Source: Carnegiea gigantea
Lineage: Eukaryota; Streptophyta; Magnoliopsida; Caryophyllales; Cactaceae
DNA: 64,000 nucleotides
Assembly (NCBI GenBank): GCA_029747015.1
Contig: JAKOGI010001947.1
Span: 96,827 to 160,826, forward strand
Direction: 5' to 3'
This document shows, one piece after another, positions 1-13,398 of this stretch. Within the stretch, counting starts at the first letter, position 1. Every line of letters begins with the position of its first letter. Below the pieces are notes generated by a model. The model was not told the DNA's origin. It saw only the letters and a program-made list of their open reading frames with translations, and made no database searches. A program made the translations under genes and the position numbers.

Positions 1-640
1 GTGTACACCTATCTTCAGATCATAACAGTTACCAGTGGTTAACTATCAGATAATAATTGACAACGCAGTTTCACATTTATCTCATTCCCTATTTTTAATT
101 AAAAATGAATTGTAATACGGGCCCAACCAGTTTTTCCATGAACATTTAACAATGCAGGAATGCATATACTAAGCTTCGTCTCACAGTCCGAAATATTTTC
201 ATGTTTTGTTTTAGAAAAGTGTTCAGTGAATCGCCCTAAAGCGGGTAGGATTACTGAATATGACAAGTGAGCTGGGAAGTCTATATGAAATGGTGGTGTA
301 TTATCGTTGAGATATTTATAACACCATATTGTGATATATTTTGGTGTTGAGACTGTATATTGTATCAGAATTTTATATTTTGGTGTAATCCTTGATATGT
401 TTGAATCGTCTTGATGTTAGAATAATTTCTATATTTATCCAAATGATCTGATGGGTTGTGATGGTGTGAATGCCTTGGATGGTAAACATTAATTATTATG
501 GATAAATTTATTATGTACAAGCAAAGCCTTGTCCTTGTTGGATGGCGGTAACGTCTAATCATTTAGGTTATCATTTCTAATTGGGGAAATTAATAAAAGA
601 AATGTAAACAGTGATTTATGTACATTTAGGGCATTACACT
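1..640. other. Unassigned AT-rich left flank
   Basis: No coding region, RNA gene or repeat relationship to the rest of the window was recognised. Short open frames here lack any familiar motif. Similarity to the gag array begins abruptly at about 636-641, where the text becomes the conserved unit start encoding the V-T-F-E stretch, so this is a breakpoint between the array and unrelated DNA. It could be the remnant of another LTR or plain intergenic sequence. Confidence 0.5.
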
Positions 641-1926
641 AAGAATGTGACATTTGAGTTTAATGTGGATTATATTGGCATGCTCCCCAAGTTCACTGGT
701 TTTAAACATCCTTATTTATTTATTCATGCGTTTGATGAGATGTGTTCGTTTATTCATATGACCAGGGCACAAAACGATATTGTCAGGATGAAATTCATTC
801 CTTTTGGTCTCAAAGATGATGCGAAGACACAGACGTATGGTCTTAAGGTTGGTTCTGTTATATCTTGGGATTCTTTTGCAGATATCTTCCTTAAGAGGCA
901 CTTTCCCACTGGCAAGACCATTAGGCTTAGGAATGAAATCATCTCTTTTGTCCAACTAGAACATTAGCCCTTATGGAATTATATGAATAGGTTCAAGGAG
1001 TTGCTCACTCAATGCCCTCACTATGGTTTAGAGAAATGGAACTCATGTCAAATTATTTAGGCGGGTTGGATCTGAGTACTAGGATAACATTTGAATCTAT
1101 GTCAGGGGATGAATTTCTTTTCAAGAAAGCTAATGATGCTTGGGACTTTCTTGAGGATTTGAGATATAAGACATATGAGTGGGAGATAATTAGGGAGGCC
1201 TAAGGTGTTGCATCTAAAACTTTCATGGATAATGAGGGCAAGTCACCAAATGACTTTGTTGCTTTAGAGGATACTACGCTTCATTGTGAGCATCAACTTG
1301 AAGTTCCTCATTTTCATCTTCCTTAACCTCTAGAATGCATTGCTTCGTCACGTTCCTATCATCTTCTCTTAGACCATGATGTTAGCTCATACTGTTACTC
1401 ATTCAATCAAACGTCTTTTAAGGGCATGAGTGACCCTTCTTTGCATCTCCTATTGATCAACCCTTACATTAAGACTGGGGATGCTCTTGGGAGTGGTATG
1501 GTTCGTGATGACACACCTTTCCCTCTACCTCTCTTAAGAGAGAATGATAAGATTGAAAAACTAGTAGTCAAGACTAGTTGTGGTTTTGAGCATGACATGA
1601 TTATGATTTCTAAGGATATTCTTGTTCAGGAGGAGTATTCACTTAAGGAGACTCTTCTAGAGGAAATTTTTACTTGAGAAAATTGATGAGATTTTACCTT
1701 GTGATGTAGGGCTTGTTGACGCTATCCTTAATGAGTCCCCTACTAAGCCCATCCCCACCTCTATTATCCTACCACCTCTTCCTCCTATATTGTTTCACTC
1801 TTTCACCTGCACCGAGTCCGAGACTTACATGATTTGTGCCCCTAATTTAGACCAAACTCATTTAAGGATCACTTCTATCCTCACCGAACTTCACCTAGAT
1901 GATGTTTTGACCACCATCCTATTTAT
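641..1926 (+). pseudogene. Gag array unit 1 (5'-truncated)
   Basis: The capsid-like core is open at 611-967 and ends at the amber codon after L-E-H. Unlike most units, this one has CAG rather than TAG in the A-K-T-x-T-Y-G block. The linker is open at 1012-1203 and the tail at 1426-1677. The normal unit start upstream of the capsid core is missing because the array begins here. Confidence 0.85.
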
Positions 1927-3226
1927 AAGGATCTGACATTTGATCTTAACATAGATTATGTCAGTATACTCCCCTAGTTTGCCGATTTTGAAGATCCTTG
2001 TTTATTTATTTGTCAATTAAGGAGGTGTGTCTATTGATTCACATGCCTTGGGTACGAAACGATATTGTGATGATGAAATTCATTCCCTTTGCTGTCAAAG
2101 ATGATGCGAAGGCATAGATGTATGGTCTTAAGGTTGGTTCTGTGATATCTTGGGATTCTATTGTCGATATCTTCCTTAAGAGGCACTTTCCCACTGGCAA
2201 GACCATTAGGCTTAGGGATGAAATCATCGCTTTTGTCTAACTTGAACATTAGCCTTTGTTGAATTATATGAATAGGTTCGAGGAGTTGCTCACTCAATGC
2301 CTCACCCTGGTTTAGTGAAATGGAACTTATCTCAAGTTATTTATGTGGGGTTGGATGTGAGTACTAGGATAATTGTTGAATATATGTTAGGGGTGAGCTT
2401 CTTTTAAAGATTGCTAATGAGGCTTTGGACTTTCTTAAGGGTTTATGTGACAAGACATGTAAGTAGGAGATAATCAGGGAAGCTCCAAGTATTACATCTA
2501 ATTTTTTGTGGATAATGAGGGCAAGTTACAAAATGACTTTATTGCTTTGGAGAGTACTACGCTTTGTTGTGTGCATCAACTTGAAGTTCCTCTTTTTCGT
2601 CTTCCTTAACCTCTTAAATGTGTTGCTCCCACGCGTTCTTATGGTCTTCTCTTGGACCATGATGTTGGCTCATACTCTTACTCTTATAATTAAATGTCTT
2701 TTGAGGGCATGAGTGATACTTCTTTGCATCTCTTATTAATCAAGCCTCATGCTGAGACTATGGATGCTCTTAGGAGCGATATGGTTCTTGATGTTGCACC
2801 TTTCCTTTTAGCTCCCTTGAGAGAGAATGACGAGATTAAGAAACTAGTAGTTAAGACTAGTTGTGGTTTTAAGCATGATATGATTATGATTTCCAAGGAT
2901 ATTCTTGTTCAGGAGGAGTATTCACTTAAGGAGACTCTTTTAGAGGAACCTTGTGCTTGGGAAAATTGATGAGATTTTACCTTATGATGTAGGGCTTGTT
3001 GACCCCGTCCCTAATGAGTCCCCTAATAAGTGTATCCCCACCTTTATTGTCTTACCACCTCTTCCTCCTATATCGTTTCACTCTTTGATCGGCTCCTCAA
3101 TGTCGACCTTCCCCGAGTGTGAGACTTATATGATTTATACCCCTAATTTAGGCTAGATTCATTGAGGGATCACATCTATCCTCAACGAACTTCACCTAGA
3201 TCATGTTTTACTAACCTCCTATTTCT
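1927..3226 (+). pseudogene. Gag array unit 2
   Basis: A heavily mutated capsid region with TAG in the A-K-x-x-x-Y-G block near 2116. The tail is open at 2694-2969 and then, in another frame, at 2953-3156 (V-D-P-V-P-N-E-S proline-rich block). The frame change at the E-E-P-C-A site is the +1 shift shared by units 1-16. Confidence 0.85.
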
Positions 3227-4115
3227 AAGGATATTACACTTGAGCTTAATGCAGATTATATTGGTATGCTCCCCAAGTTTACCAGTGTTGAAGATTTTAT
3301 TTATTTACTCATCGGTTTTGAGGAGTTGTGTTTGTTGATTCACATACCTAGGGTACGAGATGATGTTATGAGGATGAAATTCATTCCCTTTGCTCTCAAA
3401 GATGATGTGAAGACATAGACATATGGTCTTAAGGTTGGTTCTATTATATCTTGGGAATCTTTTATTGGTATCTTCCTTAAGAGGCACTTTCCCACTAGTA
3501 AGACCATTATGCTTAGGATTGAAATCATCTCTTTCATCCATTGAATATTAGCCTTTGTGGAATTATATGAATTGGTTCAAGGAGTTGCTCACTCAATGCC
3601 CGCACCATGGTTTAGAGAAATGGAGTGTCAAATTATTTACGTAGTGTTGGATGTCAGTACTAGGACAATAGTTGAATCAATCCCAGAGGGTTAGTTTCTT
3701 TTTAAGATTGCTAATGAGGCCTACGACTTTCTCGAGGGTTTAAGCGACAATACATATAAGTGGGAGATAATTAGGGAAGCTCTAAGTAATGCATCTAACC
3801 TTTTGTGGATAATGAGTTCAAGATTCTAAATGAGTTTGTTGCTTTAGAGGGTACTACACTTTGTTGTGAGCATTAACTTGAAGTTCCTCCTTTTCATCTT
3901 GCTTAACCTCTTAAATATGTTGCACCCATGTGTTCTTATGATCTTCTCTTGGACCATGATGTTAGCTCATACTCTTACTCTTTTAATCAAATGTCTTTTA
4001 ATGACATGAGTGATCGTTCTTTGCATCTCCAATTAATCAACTCTTATGTTGAGACTAGGGATGCTCTTGGGAGCGATATGATTCTTGATGATGCATCTTT
4101 CCCTTTAGCTCCTTT

Positions 4116-4175
<60 letters not shown>

Positions 4176-4569
4176 TGAGAAACTTGTACTTAAGGCTAGT
4201 TGTGCTTTTAAGCGTGACATGATTAAGGATATTGTCATTGAGAAGGAGCATTCACTTAAGGAGACTCTTCTAGAGGAACATTGTGCTTGAGGAAATTGAT
4301 GGGATTTTACCTTGTGACGTGGAGCTTGTTGATCCCATCCCTAATGAATTCCATACTAAGCCCATCCTCACCTTGATTATCTTGCCACCTCTAGATCCTA
4401 TCACCTCTTTCTCTGATATTATTTCACCATCGGTCCCTCTATGTCGACCTTTCCCGAGTCCAAGACTCACATGCTTTATGCCCCTAATTTAGACAAGACT
4501 CATCGAGGGATCACTTCTATCGTCACTGAACTTCACCCTAAATCATGTTTTAACCACCTTTCCATTTCT
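3227..4569 (+). pseudogene. Gag array unit 3, with GA expansion
   Basis: The capsid core carries TAG at both recurrent sites. The tail frame 3928-4290 stays open but is swollen by a (GA)n run at about 4120-4169 encoding alternating Glu-Arg. This explains the longer unit (1343 bp). The downstream proline-rich block is open at 4283-4492. Confidence 0.85.
4120..4169 (+). repeat. (GA)n microsatellite
   Basis: About 25 GA dinucleotides sit where sister units read only a short gagagaga seed before the aatgacgagattgag-like block. It is a local replication-slippage expansion in one unit. Confidence 0.97.
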
Positions 4570-5868
4570 AATGATTTGATACTTGAGCTTAATGCGGATC
4601 ATGTTGGCATGCTCCCCAAGTTTGCTAGTTTTGAAGATCGTTATTTATTTGTTCATCCCGTTTGAGGTGTGGTGGTTGATTCACATGCCTAGGGTATGAA
4701 AGGATGTTGTGTGGATGAAATTCATTCCCTTTGCCCTCAAAGATGATGCGAAGACATAGACATATGGTCTTGAGGTTGGTTCTATTATATCTTGGGATTC
4801 CTTTGTTGATATCTTCCTTAAAAGGCACTTTCCCACTGGCAAGACCACTAGGCTTAGAAACGAAATCATCTCGTTTGTCAAACTTGAGCATTGGCCTTTG
4901 TGGAACTATATGAATAGGTTCAAGGAGTTGCTCACTCAACGCCATCACTATGGTTTAGAAAAATGGAACTTCTGTTAAATTATTTATGCGGGGTTGGACG
5001 TGAGTACTAGAATAAGGGTTGAATCTGCGTCAGGGGGTGAGTTTCTTTTGAAGATTGCTAATGAGGCTTGGGAATTTCTTAAGGGTTTAAGTGATAAGGC
5101 ATATAAGTGGGGGACAATTAGGGAAGCTCTAAGTATTGCATCTAATTTTTTATGGATAATGAGGACAAGTTACTAAATGACTTTGTTGCTTTGGAGGGTA
5201 CTACGCTTCATAGTGAGCATCAACTTGAAGTTCCTCCTTTTTATCTTCCTTAGCCTCTTGAATGCATTGCTCTGTTGCATTCTTATGATCTTTTCTTTGA
5301 CCATGATGTTAGCTCATACTCTTACTCTTTTAATCAAATGTCTTTTAAGGGCATGAGTGATCCTTCTTTGCATCTCCTACTGAGCAACCCTAATGCTGAG
5401 ACTAGGGTGCTCTTGGGAGCGATGTGGTTCTTGATGCTGCACCTTTCCCTTTAGCTCCCTTGAGAGACAATGATGAGTTTGAGAAACTAGTAGTTATGGC
5501 TAGTTGTGGTTTTGAGCATGACTTGATTATGTTTTCTAAGGATAATCTTGTTGAGGATGAGTATTCACTTAAGGAGACTCTTCTAGAGGAACCTCATGTT
5601 TAAAGAAATTGATAAGATTTCATGTTGTGATGTAGAGCTTGTTGATCCCATTCCTGATGGATCCCCCACTAACCCTATCCCCACCGCTATTATCTTACCA
5701 CTTCTTCCTCTTATATTATTTCACTCTTTCATCGATCCCTCAGTGTCGACGTCCCCCGAGTTCGGGACTTACATTATTTATGCCCCTAATTTAGACGAGA
5801 CTCATTGAGGGATCACTTCTATCCTCACCAAATTCAACTAGATCATATTTGACCACCCTTTTACTTCT
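4570..5868 (+). pseudogene. Gag array unit 4
   Basis: Capsid core with TAG at the first recurrent site, but TGG (Trp) at the second (E-H-W-P-L-W-N-Y), supporting a tryptophan as ancestral there. The linker is open at 4994-5176 and the proline-rich tail at 5596-5808. Confidence 0.85.
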
Positions 5869-7173
5869 AAGGATGTGATATAAGAGCTTGTTGTGGATTA
5901 CGTCAGCATACGCCCCAAGTTTGCCAGTTTTAAAGATCCTTATTCATTTATTCATCGATTTGAGGAGGTGTGTTTGTTGTTTCACATGCCTAGGGCATGA
6001 AACAATGTTATGAGGATGAACTTCATTCCCTTTACTCTCAAAGATGACGTAAAGGCATAGACATATGGCCTTAAGGTTAGTTCTAATATATCTTGGGATT
6101 CATTTGTTGATATCTTCCTTAAGAGGCACGTTCCCATTAGCAAGACCATTAGGCTTAGGAATGAAATCATCTCTTTTGTCCAACTAAAACATTAGCCTTT
6201 CTGGAATTATATGAACAGGTTCAAGGAGTTGCTCAATCAATGCCCTCACCATGGTTTAGAGAAATGGAGCTTGTGTCAAATTATTAACACGGGGTTAGAT
6301 ATGAGTACTAGGATAATAGTTGAATCTATGTTAGGGGGAGAGTTTCTTTTTAAGATCGGTAATGAGGCTTAGGACTTTCTCAAGGGTTTAAGCGATAAGA
6401 TATATAAGTGGGAGATAATTAAGGAAGCTCCAAGTATTACATCTAACGTTTTATGGATAATGAGGGTAAGTTACCAAATGACTCTTTTGCTTTGGAGGGC
6501 ACTATGCTTCATTGTGAGCATTAACTTAAAGTTTCTCATTTTCATCTTCCTTAACTTCTTGAATACATTGCTACGTCACATTCGTATGATCTTCTCTTGG
6601 ACTATGATGTTAGCTCATACTCTTGCTCTTTTAATCAAATGTCATTTAAAGGCATGAGTGAGCCTTCTTTTCATCTGCTATTGATCAGCCCTCACGCTAA
6701 GACTAAGGATGCTCTTGGGAGTGATATGGTTCTTGATGGTGCACCTTTCCTACAAGCTCCCTTGAGAGAGAATGACGAAATTGAGAAGACTAGTAGTTAA
6801 GGCTGGTTGTGGTTTTCAGCATGATGTGGTTATGATTTCCTAAAATATTCTAGTTGAGGAGGAGTATTCACTTAAGGAGACTCTTCTAGAGGAACCTTGT
6901 GCTTGAGGAAATTGATAAGATTTTACCTTGTGATGTAGAGCTTGTTGATCCCATCCCTAATGAGTCCTCTACTAAGCCCATCCCCACCATTAATATCTTA
7001 CCACCTCTTTCTCCGATATTGTTTCACTCTTTCATCGGTCCCTCAATGTCGACCTCTCCTGAGTCCAAGACTCACATGCTTTATGCCTCTAATTCAGACT
7101 AGACTCATTGAGGGATCACTTCTATGCTCACCAAACTTCAGCTGGATCATGTTTTAACTACCCTCTTATTTCT
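5869..7173 (+). pseudogene. Gag array unit 5
   Basis: Capsid core broken by stops, including both recurrent amber sites. The tail is open at 6597-6800 and 6899-7102. Length is 1305 bp, close to the array mode. Confidence 0.85.
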
Positions 7174-8477
7174 AGGGATGTAAGATTTGAGCTTAATACT
7201 GTTTACATCGGCATGCCGCCCAAGTTTCCCGGTTTTGAGGATCCTTATTTATTTATGCGTCCATTTGAGGAGGTCTGTTTGTTGATTCACATGCCTAGGG
7301 TGCAAAATGATATTGTGAGGATGGAATTCATTCCTTTAGCTATCAAAGATGATACAAAGACATAGACATATGGTCTTATAGTTGTTTCTATTATATCTTG
7401 GGATTCTTTCATTGATATCTTCCTTAGGAGGAACTTTCCCACTAGCAAGACCATTAGGCTTAGGAATGAAATCATCTCTTTTGTCCGACTTGAACATTAG
7501 CCTTTGTGGAATTATATAAATAAGTACAAGGAGCTGCTCAATTAATGCCCTCACCATGTTTGAGAGAAGTGGAACTTGTGTCAAATTCTTTACGCAGGGT
7601 TGGAATTGAGTACTAGGATAACAGTTGAATCTATGTCGTGGAGTGAGTTTCTTTTCAAGATTGCTATTAAGGCTTGGGACTTTCTTGAGGGTTTAAATGA
7701 CAAGACATATAAGTGGGAGACAATTACGGCAGATCCAAGCATTCCATCTAACTTTGTATGGACAATAAGAGCAAGTTACCAAATGACTTTGTTGCTTTGG
7801 AGGGTACTATGGTTTATTGTGAACATTAATGTGAAGTTCCTCTATTTCATCTTCCTTAACCTCTTGAATGCATTGCTACCCCACGTTCTTATGATCTTCT
7901 CTTGGACTATAATGTAAGCTCATGCTCTTGCTCTTTTAATCAAATGTCTTTTAAGGGCATGAGTGATCCCTCTTTGCATCTGCTATTGATAAACCCTTAT
8001 GCTGAGACTGGGGATGCTCTTGGGAGAGATATTGCTCTCAGTGATACACCTTTCCCCTTAGCTCCCTTGCGAAAGAATGATGAGATTAAGAAACTAGTAG
8101 TTAAGGCTAGTTGGGGTTTTGAGTATGACACTATTGTGATTTCCAAGGATTTTCTTGTTGACGAGGACTATTCACCTGAGGAGACTTTTCTAGAGGAACC
8201 TTGTGCTTGAGGAAATTGATGAGATTTTACCTTGTGATGTAGATCTTATTGGTCCCATCCCTAATGAGTCCCCTACTAAGCCCATCCCCACCTTTGTTAT
8301 CTTACCACCTCTTCCTCCTCTATTGTTTCACTCTTTTATCAGTCCCTCAATGTCGACCTCGCCGAGTCCGGGACTTGTACGATTTGTGCCCCTTAACTTG
8401 GATGAGACTTATTGTGGGAACACCTCTATCTGCACCCAACTTTAATTGGATCATATTTTGACCACCCTCTTATTTCT
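7174..8477 (+). pseudogene. Gag array unit 6
   Basis: One of the better preserved units. A frame opens in the preceding unit's tail at 7108 and runs through the capsid core to the recurrent TAG at 7365, so the coding frame is continuous across a unit junction. The linker is open at 7576-7917 and the tail at 7902-8210 and 8203-8445. Confidence 0.85.
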
Positions 8478-9781
8478 AAGGATGTGATATAAGATCCTAA
8501 TGCGGATTACATCGGCATGCTCCCCAAGATTGTCGGTTTTGAAGATCCTTATTTATTTGTTCATCAGTTTGAGGAGGTGTGTTTGTTATTCACATGGCTT
8601 GGATATGAAACGATGTTGTGAGGACGAACTTCATTCCCTTTACTCTCAAAGATGATGCGAAGATATAAACGTATGGTCTTAAGGTCGGTTCTATTATATC
8701 TTGGGATTCTTTTGTTGATATCTTCCTCAAGAGGTGCGTTGCCATTGGCAAGACCATTAGGCTTGGGAATGAAGTAATCTCTTTTATCCAACTTGAACAT
8801 TAGCCTTTGTGGAATCATATAAATAGTTTCAAACAGTTGCTTAATCAATGCCCTCAGCATGGTTTAGAGAAATGGAACTTATGTCAAATTATTTACGCAG
8901 CATTGGATGTGAGTACTACGATAATAGTTGAATCGATGCCAGGGGATGGGTTTCTTTTTAGGATTGCTAATGAGGCTAGGGACTTTCTTGAGGGTTTAAG
9001 AAACAAGACATATAAGTGGGAGACAATTAGGGAAGCTCCACGTATTGCATCTAATGTTTTATGGATAATGAGTTCACGTTACTAAATGAATCTGTTGCTT
9101 TTGCGGGTACTAGGCTTCATTGTGAACATCAACTTAAAGTTTCTCCTTTTTATCTTCCTTAACCTCTTGAATGCATTGCTAACCCGCATTTTTATGATCT
9201 TCTCTTAGACCATGATGTTAACTCATGCTCTTATTCTTTTAATCAAATGTCTTTTAAGGGCATGAGTGATCCTTCTTTGCATCTGCTAGTGATCAACCCT
9301 CATGCTGAGACTAGGGATGCTCTTAGGAGCAATAGGGTTCTTGATGATGCACCTTTCCCTTTAGCTCCCTTGAGAGAAAATGACGAGATTGAGAAAACTA
9401 GTAGTTAAGGTAAGTTGTGGTTTTGAGCATGATATGATTATGTTTTCTAAGGATTTTCTTGTTGAGGAGCAGTATTCATCTAAGCAGACTCTTCTAGAGG
9501 AACATTATGCTTATTGAAATTGGTGAGATTTTACCTTGTGATGTGGGGCTTGTTGATCCCATCCCTAATGAGTTCCCTACTAAGCCTATCCCCACCACTA
9601 TTATCTTACCACGTCCTTCTTCGACACAGTTTCACACTTTCATTGGTCCCTTAATGTCAACCTAACCCGAGTCCGAGACTTACATGATTTATGCCCCAAA
9701 TTTAGAATAGACTTATTAAGGGATGACTTCTGTCGTCATGGAACTTCGGCTAGATCATGTTTTAACTACCCTCCTGTTTCT
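8478..9781 (+). pseudogene. Gag array unit 7
   Basis: Capsid core with TAA rather than TAG at the first recurrent stop site. The linker carrying L-D-V-S-T is open at 8807-9085. The tail region 9240-9700 is closed by several stops. Confidence 0.82.
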
Positions 9782-11039
9782 AAGGATGTGACTTTTCAGC
9801 TTAATGCGGATTACATCAGCATGCTGCCCAAGTTTAATAGTTTTAAAGATCCTTATTTTTTTATTCGTCAGTTTGAGGAGCTGCGTTTGTTGATTCACAA
9901 GCCTAGTGTACGAAACGATGTTCTGAGGATGAAATTCATTGCCTTGGCTCTTTAAGATGATGCGAACACATAGACGTATGGTTGTGCAGTTGGTTCTATT
10001 ATATCTTGGGATTCTTTTGTTGATATCTTCTTTAAGAGGAACTTTCCCACTAGCAAGACCACTAGGCTTAGGAATGAAATGATCTCTTTTGTCCAACTTG
10101 AACATTAGCATTTGTGGAATTATATGAATAGGTTTAAGGAGCTGCTCAGTCAATGCCCTCACCATGGTTTAGAGAAATAGAACTCGTGTCAAATTATTTA
10201 TGCGAGGTTAGATGTGCGTACGAGGACAATAGCTGAATCTATATCATACGGTGAGTTTCCATTCAAGATTGCTAATGAGGCTTGGGACTTTCCTGAGGGT
10301 TTAAGTGATAAGACATATAAATGGGAGACAATTGGGGAAGCTCCAAGTGTTGCGTCTAACTTTTTCTAGATAATGAGGGAAAGTTGTCAAATGGCTTTGT
10401 TGCTTTGGAGGGAATGGCTTTGTTGCTTTGGAGTGTATTGCTGTTCATTGTGAACATTAACTTGAAGCTCCTCCTTTTTATCTTCCTTAACCTTTTTAAT
10501 GCATTGCTCCCTCACGTTCTTATAATCTTTTCCTGGACCATGATGTTAGCTCATGTTCTTATTCTTTTTATCAAATGCTTTTTAAGGGCATGAGTGATTC
10601 TTCTTTGCATCTCCTACTAATAAGCCCTCATGCTGAGACTTGGGATGCTCTTAGGAGTGATGTGGTTCTTAATGATGCATCTTTCCCTTTAGCTCCCTTG
10701 AGAGAGAATGACTAGGTTGAGGAACTAGTAATTAAAGCTAGTTGTGGTTTTGAGCATGATATGGTTATGATTTCCAAGGATATTCTTGTGGAGGAGGAGT
10801 ATTCACTTAAGAAACTCTTCTAGAGGAACGCTGTGCTTGAGGAAATTGATGAGGCTTTACCTTGGGACTTAAAGCTTATTGATCCCATCGATAACGAGTC
10901 CCCTACTATGCCCATCCCTACCTCTATTATCTTGCTACCTCCCCTGAATCTGCCCCTAATTTGGACTAGACTCATTGAGGGATCACTTGTATCCTCACTG
11001 AACTTCAGCTGGATCATGTTTTGACTACCCCCAATTTTT
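9782..11039 (+). pseudogene. Gag array unit 8, with small duplication and deletion
   Basis: A perfect 20-bp segment is duplicated in tandem (10391-10410 and 10414-10433). The proline-rich tail near 10940 lacks roughly 85 bp relative to sisters, giving a 1258-bp unit. An extra TAA lies just before the D-D-A block and TAG follows it. Confidence 0.85.
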
Positions 11040-12341
11040 GACGATGTGACATTTGAGCTTAATGCAGATTAGGTTGGCATATTGCCCAAGTTTGCTGATT
11101 TTGAATATCCTCATTTATTTTTTCATCAGTTTGAGGAGATATGTTTGTTGATTCACATTCTTAGGGTATAAAATGATGTTGTGAGGATGAAATTCATTTC
11201 CTTTGCTATCAAAGATGATGTGAAGACAAAGACACATGGTCTTAAGGTTGGTTCTATTATATCTTAAGGTTCTTTTGTTGATATCTTCCTTAAGAGGCAC
11301 TTTCCCACTAGCAAGGCCATTTAGGCTTAGGAATGAAATCATCTCTTTTATCCAACTGTAACACTAGCCTTTATGGAATTATATGAATAGGTTCAAGGAG
11401 TTGCTCAATTAATACCCTCACCAATGTTTGGAGAAATAGAACTTGTGTCCAATTATTTATGCGAGGTTAGATGTGAGTACTAGGATAATAGTTGAATGTA
11501 TGTCAGGGGGTGAGTTTCTTTTCAAGATTGCTAATAAGGGTTGGGACTTTATCGAGGGTTTAAGAGATAAGATGTATAAGTGGGAGATAATTAAGGACAC
11601 TCCAGGTATTGCATCTAACGTTTTATGGATAATAAGGGCAAGTTACCAAATGACTTTGTTGCTTTGGAGAGTACTATGCTTCATTGTGAGCACCAACATG
11701 AAGTTCCTGCTTTTCATCTTCCTTAACCTCTTGAATGCATTGCTACCCTGCATTCTTATGATCTTCTCTTAGACCATGATGTTAGCTTACACTCTTACTC
11801 TTTTAATCAAATGTCTTTTAAGGGCATGAGTGATCTTTCTTTGCATCTGCTATTGATCAACCCTTATGCTGAGATTGGGGATGCTTTTGGGAGTGAAATG
11901 GTTCTTGGTGATGCACCTTTCCCCTTAGCTCCCTTGAGAGAAAATGACGAGAATAAGAAACTAGTAGTTAAGGCTAGTTGTGGTTTTGGGCTTGACATGA
12001 TTATGATTTCCAAGGATTTTCTTGTTGAGGAAGAGTATTCACCTAAGGAGACTTTCTAGAGGAACCTTGTGCTTAAGGACATTGTTGAGATTTTACCTTG
12101 TGATGCAAAGCTTATTGATCCCAGCCCTAATGAGTCCCTATGAAGCCCATCCCCACCTTTATTGTCTTACCACTTCTTCCTCCCTTGTTGTTTCACTCTT
12201 TCATCGGTCCCTCAATGCTAACCTCCCCTGAGTTTGAGACTTACCTGATTTATACCCCTAATTTAGACTAGACTCATTAAGGTATCGCTTCTATCCTCAC
12301 CTAACTTAAGCTGGATCATGTTTTGACTGCCCTCTATTTTT
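11040..12341 (+). pseudogene. Gag array unit 9
   Basis: The first recurrent site reads AAG (Lys), so no stop is present there. The linker is open at 11443-11772 and the tail at 11811-12059. Unit length is 1302 bp. Confidence 0.85.
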
Positions 12342-13393
12342 AAAGATGTGACATTTGAGTTTAATGCGGATTACATCGGTATGCTGCCCAAGTTTGCCGA
12401 TTTTTAACATACTTATTTATTTGTTCATCAATTTGAGGAGGTGTGTTTGTTGATTCACATGCCTAGGACATGAAACGATGTTGTGATGCTGAAATTCATT
12501 GCCTTTTCTTTTAAAGATGATGTGAAGACAAATGCGTATGGTTATAAGATTGGTTCTATTATATCCTGGGATTCTTTTGTTGATATCTTCCTTAAGAGGC
12601 ATTTTTCCACTGGCAAAATCATTAGGCTTAGGAATGAAATCATCTCTTTTGTCCATTGAATATTAGCCTTTGTTGAATTATTTGAATAGGTTCAAGCAGT
12701 TGCTCACTCAATGCCCTCACCATGGTTGAGAGAAATGGACCTTGTATCAAATTATTTATTTGGGGACGGATGTGAGCACCAGGATAACAATTGAATCTAT
12801 ATCAGGAGCTGAGTTTCTTTCCAAGATTACTAATGAGGCTTGGGGCTTTCTTTAGGGTTTAATTTACAAGACATATAAGTCAGAGACAATTAGGGAAGCT
12901 CCAAGTATTGCATCTAATTTTTTTTTTTAATGTATAATGAGGGCAAGTTACCAAATGACTTTGTTGCTTTGGAGGATACTATGCTTTATTGTGAGCTTCA
13001 ACTTAAAGTTCCTGCTTTTCATCTTCCTTAACCTCTTATACATTGCTCCCTCGTGTTCTTATGATCTTCTCTTGGACCATGGTGTTAGCTCATACTCTTA
13101 GTCTTTTAATCAAATGTCTTTTAAGGACTGAGTGATCCTTCTTTGCATTTGCTATTGATCAACCCTCTTGCTGAGACTAGGGATGCCCTTAGGAGTGATA
13201 TGATTCTTGATGATGCACATTTGCCTTTAGCTCCCTCGAGAGAGAATGAAGAGATTGAGAAACTAGTAGTTAAGGCTAGTTGTGGCTTTGAGCATGACGT
13301 GATTATGATTTCCAAGGATATTCTTGTTGGGGAGAAGTATTCACCTAAGAAGACTCTTCTGGGGGGCCTTCTGCTTTAGGAAATTGATGAGAT

Positions 13394-13398
13394 TTTAT
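13394..13398. repeat. Target-site duplication, left copy (TTTAT)
   Basis: TTTAT directly precedes the solo LTR and is repeated at 14626-14630. Unit 13 at about 17227 shows the uninterrupted site. Confidence 0.9.

Noticed and set aside
2506..2712. Leu/Phe-rich plus-strand frames in many units (also 6460-6657, 10384-10593, 16768-16965, 18061-18251) resembling membrane peptides
   Set aside because: They are an alternate phase of the gag linker; the phase giving the G-K-L-P-N and H-Q-L-E-V blocks fits the single-copy gag better.
9755..10165. Minus-strand open frame of 136 codons across gag unit 8, with similar ones at 716-955, 4625-4948, 8564-8860, 16143-16532 and 47508-47918
   Set aside because: They recur because they are antisense to the same conserved capsid core; the plus strand shows the gag motifs.
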